Source: Limonium bicolor (lineage: Eukaryota; Streptophyta; Magnoliopsida; Caryophyllales; Plumbaginaceae). From it: DNA of 64,000 nt. Location of the stretch: positions 480,117,375-480,181,374 of the forward strand of contig CM041776.1 in NCBI GenBank assembly GCA_023374045.1. The letters are read 5' to 3'. Numbering within the stretch: position 1 is the first letter of the stretch; each line of letters opens with the position of its first letter. The translations under genes and the position numbers were made by a program. This document shows, piece after piece, positions 59,636 through 64,000 of the stretch. The notes beneath the pieces are model-generated. The model was given only the letters and a program-made list of their open reading frames with translations, was not told the origin of the DNA and searched no databases.

Positions 59636-61716
59636 GAACCCACCAAAACGAATATCAAAGCAAAAGCTAACAGAAGAGGCCCAAAGGCTCAAATTCAATT
59701 ACAAAGTCTCAAACGAATCAAATAACATATGAGCTAAACTCCAGAAGCTGAGGGTAGACGATCCTCGCTAATCAATCTGCAAAAGCGTTAGAAGTAGGGG
59801 AATGAGCACACAACTATGCCCAGTAGATGACTAACTTCATCAACCAGCATGCTCAAAACATTTACAGAATATTGACAAATCAGAAGGAGTCAAAGAATCC
59901 ATAAACGTGTCAGAAATCAGAAATAGAAGTCCAATCAATAAGGGACTAAACAGAGCAGAAGCAGACAGAAACAGAAAACAGAGTGGGACACTAGCGATCA
60001 CAGCATACAGACAGAACGAGCAAACCAGCTCGTGAACAGAACGAGGAAACCTCACTCGTAAACAGAACAGGTGTAAACACCCGTGAACAGAACGGGGAAC
60101 ATCACCCGTGAACAGAAGGATCCTACATAGCGCGCTACGAGACAGCGAAACCAGCCATCCAAAGGCTCAGACACAGAGATAACTAGGTCCCAAAACAGAA
60201 GCTTAAATACAAATAAGCATATGTACACCAAAGGCACCAGAAAGCCCATAGATAGCTTGGGAATCAGAAGGGGAATCCAACCCCGCAAACAGAAGTCAAA
60301 ACGGAGCTTAAACGAGCAAGTTATGGCCAAAACAGTAGCCTGTCCGAACTTGTGTCCGGACATCGATGTTCGGACACAAGTCGAGACTCAAAACAGAAGC
60401 AGAGACAGAGATGTCCGAACATCAATGTTCGGACGGATGTTCGGACGTTTTACGAAAACAGGTACGCGGAGTGTCCGAGCTTGTGTACGGACATCAATGT
60501 TCGGACACAAGTCGAAGCAAAAACAGAGGAATGAGAAAGGGGGTGTCCGAACTTATGTCCGGACTTACAAGTTCGGACACCCTCGAAACTCGTAAGCCGG
60601 ACCTCGTCCTCGCACACCCCGTCCGAACTTAGAAGCTCGGACGGAAGTTCGGACACATCAAACAGTTCAGAAATCCAGAGCGTAGAAGGGCATGTCCGAA
60701 CTTCAACGGTCGGACCGAAGTTCGGACACGCCGAAAATTTCAGAAAACAGAGGTGAATTCAACACGAACAGAGGCACAAAAACCAATCTAAATCAACACA
60801 CACATTTACAAAACAACCTTGGGGGTTTAATCCATTGAAATGGCATTAAACAAACATGAACCACACACAAACACAAGATCAAATCATTGAGTTAACTTGC
60901 AGAACCCAAACTCCCCAAGGTTGAACACACGGATCGAATCCGAAAACCACCTACCTCGAATACAGCAGAGAACTACAATCTGAACCGCAGAGCCACAATC
61001 AAGCAGGATCCCGAAACGTAGACCGGACACGCAATCCAACAACGCAAACCCAAGCCTCTGACTGAACACAAAAGCAACCCCGAATCAGAAACGCAACTTA
61101 ATCCCTGAGACTGAAACTGAAATCCGGAAACTGCAACATAATCCTTACCTGAATTCTGACGACGAACCCACAGATGAAGCCGACAGCAGAAGGAATTGAT
61201 CGAACGCAAGAACCAACGCTGAACCACAAACAGATTGCAGAAAACTAATTCAGAAAGAGAGTAGGCTCCCCCAATTGTAGAATTGCACACGAACAACCTG
61301 ACGCCCTTACCTTAATCTGGACCGGAATGCAGCCGAGAGAAGGATCCACAACAGAATTAGAATCGCAGGGACGCAACAGCAGGAATTGGGCACTTGATTG
61401 ATCGTACTCTTTGGAAGAGAGAGAACAGAGAAGAGAGGAGCGTATAGACGGTATCTCAAAACTGACAGAGTGAGGGGAAAGAAAGAACGTCGTGTAAACG
61501 TGATTAGAAGAGAGGATAATTAATGAGGGAAATAAATAAATTAATAGGAAGGGAAATATTGAGAGATTAATCTCACCAGAAAATAAAACGGATGGGGGAA
61601 AAGACCTCCTTGTCCCCGGCTTCTTTAATAAGGACTTCCGTGTCCTAAATTCAGAATACAATAATGCAAGACCACTTGTGACGAAATAAAATATAACCAA
61701 ATCTTGGGTTATAACA
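59462..61716 (-). repeat. 5' LTR of the chromovirus
   Basis: A 2.25-kb partner of 28902-31142, ending at the GTAGA duplication. It carries the TCCGAAC palindrome cluster at 60340-60730. Confidence 0.95.
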
Positions 61717-61721
61717 GTAGA

Positions 61722-61887
61722 TATCATTGTTCCTGGAGTATCTGTAGCAGTTGCTGGTGTCTTTTGCCTTTTCTGTCTAATGATCACAGATAGAGCACGT
61801 ATATGAGGGAGACAGAAAACCTGCAAAAGTGAACGAGTAAAATGAAGAAAATTTAAAGAGGTAGGAAGATGAAGAGACGACATATGT
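61722..61887 (-). other. CACTA 5' region right of the chromovirus, possible 5' exon
   Basis: Continuation of the CACTA DNA from 28896. On the minus strand TTTTGCAG near 61823 could be a splice acceptor followed by an open stretch (RALSVIIRQKRQKTPATATD). No family is recognised. Confidence 0.3.
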
Positions 61888-62091
61888 GTTACCAGACAAA
61901 ATCAGTACTGTAAGTTTGACAATGCATTACCGACATTTGTGTTACCAGACACACCAAACTCACTAATTGACAGAGGCAAATCAGAAGAAGAAATATGCAA
62001 GCTTAAGAAGATTCGTGGTACATACAATGTGGAAGAAGAGTACAAGGATTTAGTAAAAGCTTGGGAGACATCAGAAAAAGTAAAGATTTAG
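61888..62091 (+). pseudogene. Captured hexose transporter (STP/MST-like) gene fragment
   Basis: 68 codons read NQYCKFDNAL followed directly by FVLPDTPNSLIDRGKSEEE and KIRGTYNVEEEYKDLVKA, then a stop. Both parts are signatures of plant sugar transport proteins, plasma-membrane proton/hexose symporters of the major facilitator superfamily. NQYCKFD normally lies in the first extracellular loop, and LPDTPNSL in the central loop after the sixth membrane helix. The roughly 150 intervening residues (helices 2-6) are missing, so the capture is internally deleted. It is on the strand opposite TNP2 and near the right terminus. It cannot encode a transporter. Confidence 0.8.
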
Positions 62092-62515
62092 ATAGCCAGG
62101 GCACCAGAATAAATGAGAATCCAATTTAGGACAGAGACGTATACGTGAGAATCAAATCTAGGACAGCCAAATGCACACAATATAGAGAATTTAGACCAAA
62201 AAACCAGCACCATAAGATTTCCAGCACAATTCTGAAATAACGTGAGGCTTGAAGTCATGTCTATAGGGGAATTAGGGATTGATGAAAATAATTAGGGTAG
62301 AGTGGGTGATACGAACCGGATAACGTTGCCAAGTCTTAGATTGATGAGAACAGCAACACAAACTTGCCACTACAACCGATTGTCGAAGGAAGATTTAGGT
62401 TTTCATTGGGTGGAGGAGAAGTTCCGCTCAGTCCGCGCGCAGTTCGCACTGCTTCTACTACTTTCTGGTTTGGGAATAAAAGAATGAAGTTAATTAGTTG
62501 TATACTTATAAATTA
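62092..62515. other. CACTA right-end internal region
   Basis: Non-coding as far as I can see, and less AT-rich near 62340-62460. It probably holds the promoter and leader of the minus-strand transposase transcript; this is inferred from position only. Confidence 0.35.
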
Positions 62516-62803
62516 TTTCCTACGGATTGATAGAGTTTCACCTACAAAACTTCTATCTCTAAAAAAATACATCCTTTTCCCACCAAAATTTTACAACGCC
62601 CGCGTATAAAATTAGGCAATAGTTTTACATACGGAAATATTTCCGTCGGTAATGAGTTAATATTCCGTCGGTAATAGTTCATATCACTATAATAACTCTT
62701 CCGTAGGAAATTTGGTAAAATTCCGTAGGTAAAGATGTTTTTTACATACGGATTAATTCCATAGGAAATTTTCCGTCTGTGATACCACTGGTTTTTTGTA
62801 GTG
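62516..62803. repeat. Right subterminal repeats and terminal inverted repeat of the CACTA element
   Basis: Repeated TTCCGTCGGTAAT, TTCCGTAGG and ACATACGGA words echo the left array in inverted orientation. The end TTTTTTGTAGTG is followed by GAT. There are clearly fewer units than on the left. Confidence 0.88.
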
Positions 62804-62806
62804 GAT

Positions 62807-63486
62807 GAAGCCCATACATATTCTTCTTTCTCTATTGATATCGGGTCCAAAACAACCGGGAAACAAAATTGATGTGTTTTTGCAACCACTTATAGATGAT
62901 TTACAACTCTTGTGGAATGAAGGTACAACAGTGTATGATTCATACAGTATGGAAAATTCATGCTCCAGGCTATGTTGTTTGAACAATTAATGACTTCTTT
63001 GCATACAACAACCTTTCGGGATATACAATCAAAGGAGCACTAGCGTGCCCCATATGTGGAGATAAAAGTTGCAACATACGGTTGAAACACAGTGGCAAAA
63101 ATGTATATATGGGCCATCTAAAATTCCTTCCAAAAGGTCACAAATACCTTAAGATGGCGAAAGAATTTAACGGGAAAACCGATCATGTAGTCGCACGACC
63201 ACCATTTTCTGTTGTTGAGATTTACAATCAGTTAAAAAATGCTATGAAAAACTTTGGTCCACCAACTAACGCCACTGAAATGAGCATCTGGAAAAAAAAA
63301 TCAATATTTTGGGAACTTGAATATTGGCAACATTTAGAGGTGAGACATTGCATTGATGCTATGCATGTGGAAAAAATATTGGTGAAAGTGTTAGTGCAAC
63401 ACTGCTAAACGTGAAAGGGAAGACAAAACACCACTTGAAGGGTAGAAAATATTTGGTTGAATTGGATATACAAGAAGAACTCGCGC
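62807..63486 (+). pseudogene. TNP2-type transposase pseudogene, continuation of the older CACTA
   Basis: Resumes the frame interrupted at 1648. After removing one GAT, LPPWLLM runs into KPIHILLSLLISGPK and then NKIDVFLQPLIDDLQLLWNEG. A frameshift follows near 62950. Next come the zinc motif CPICGDKS, VVARPPFSVVEIYNQL, KKKSIFWELEYW and CIDAMHVEKI. A further frame change near 63385 leads to LLNVKGKTKHHLKG. It is cut at 63487 by another LTR. The same protein family as the minus-strand TNP2 at 25-27 kb, but clearly diverged from it. Confidence 0.88.
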
Positions 63487-64000
63487 TGAAATACCCCAAA
63501 CCTTGATATGTTGTTTAAACATTAAACTATGGTATTTAAAGGTTAAAAAGTGCCTTAGGAATGTCAGTATACAATTTAAACCATAGTAAAAACAGTAAAG
63601 CACTAAAAGACAGTTTGAGCAAAAACATGCTCTAAGCTTGGAGTGAACTTGGTTAGGACCCAAAGAACCTACCAAGACTAAATAATATTCAATTATGATT
63701 TAATAAGGCTAATTAAGTCCTTAGGAAACCTTGGTAGACAATTAAATCAAACAAAACACAAATAAATACCTTAAAGTCAATATGGGCAGAAATGTGCTCT
63801 AAGCTTGGGATAAATTTGTATAAGACCTAAAGGTCATACCTATACCTTATAAATATGTTAATGAACATATTAAATCAATTACTAAAGAAAAACAAGCTTG
63901 AAAACAAGTTAAAACACAAAATGTGCTTTAAGGAGGCTTAAAGCACATTTTTGAAAAATTGTCTTGTAAATGAGTTTTGAGTGGCTAAATGTCCATCATT
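63487..64000 (+). mobile_element. Start of a second LTR of the solo-LTR family, runs off the window
   Basis: Begins TGAAATACCCCAAACC and aligns with 9499-10012, with scattered substitutions and indels. The far end, target duplication and element type are outside the window. Confidence 0.85.

Larger units (their letters stand above)
28902..61716 (-). mobile_element. Ty3/gypsy chromovirus (likely Tekay/Del-like), minus strand, interrupted by an Ogre-like element
   Basis: LTRs of about 2.25 kb lie at 28902-31142 and 59462-61716. The 5-bp duplication GTAGA is at 28897-28901 and 61717-61721. The domain order on the minus strand is gag, zinc knuckle, protease, reverse transcriptase, RNase H, integrase, chromodomain, as in chromoviruses. 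The primer site matches initiator tRNA-Met. Removing the nested element and its duplication leaves about 9.3 kb, normal for a complete element. It has one nonsense codon in pol and frameshifts in gag. Clade assignment rests on termini and chromodomain, not on a tree. Confidence 0.95.
1649..62803 (-). mobile_element. CACTA (En/Spm) DNA transposon, about 9.9 kb net, carrying nested insertions
   Basis: The left end begins CACTACAAGAAAA at 1649 and the right end is its inverted counterpart, ending TTTTTTGTAGTG at 62803. The first 33 bp of the termini match at 28 positions. The 3-bp target duplication GAT flanks it at 1646-1648 and 62804-62806, as expected for CACTA transposons. Subtracting the two retrotransposon insertions (6759-25164 and 28902-61716) and their duplications leaves about 9.9 kb. 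It encodes TNP2 and a TnpA/Ptta-like protein on the minus strand and carries two host gene fragments on the plus strand. Both transposase genes are broken, so it could move only with help from another copy. Confidence 0.93.

Overview
The window is intergenic DNA from a repeat-rich flowering-plant genome. I find no intact host gene. The organism type is inferred from a plant CACTA (En/Spm) transposon with TNP2 and Ptta/En-Spm genes, a chromodomain-bearing Ty3/gypsy element, an Ogre/Tat-like element primed by a tRNA-Arg-type site, and captured fragments of plant GH9 endoglucanase and hexose-transporter genes. A eudicot is likely; I cannot name the species.

Almost the whole window is one stack of nested insertions, readable because every level keeps its termini and target-site duplication (TSD). 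Level 0 is an old TNP2-type transposase remnant on the + strand (1-1648, resuming at 62807-63486). Level 1 is a CACTA element (1649-62803, TSD GAT, about 9.9 kb without insertions) inserted into it. Level 2a is an LTR element with 5.5-kb LTRs and no recognisable genes (6759-25164, TSD CATAT), sitting inside the CACTA TNP2 coding region. Level 3a is a 4.6-kb probable solo LTR (9499-14109, TSD ATAAA) inside its 5' LTR. Level 2b is a minus-strand chromovirus (28902-61716, TSD GTAGA). Level 3b is a 23.5-kb Ogre-like element (35005-58483, TSD CCTGG) inside the chromovirus gag. A second copy of the solo-LTR family enters at 63487 and runs off the window.

The CACTA element reads right to left: 5' region, TNP2 (27398-25165, then 6758-5240), and a TnpA/Ptta-like gene (about 5115-3892). 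It also holds two pieces of ordinary plant genes on the opposite strand. One is a three-exon GH9 endoglucanase fragment with introns (3092-3723), bounded by a perfect 36-bp inverted repeat. The other is a deleted hexose-transporter (STP/MST-like) fragment (61888-62091).

The Ogre-like element keeps ORF1 and gag but has lost protease, reverse transcriptase, RNase H and most of integrase; only the last 66 integrase codons remain. It carries several tandem arrays, including a 175-bp array in its 3' untranslated region and tRNA-like A/B-box pairs in its LTRs. The chromovirus carries one nonsense codon between RNase H and integrase, compensating frameshifts in gag, and the Ogre insertion. Every element here is therefore damaged or non-autonomous as it stands.
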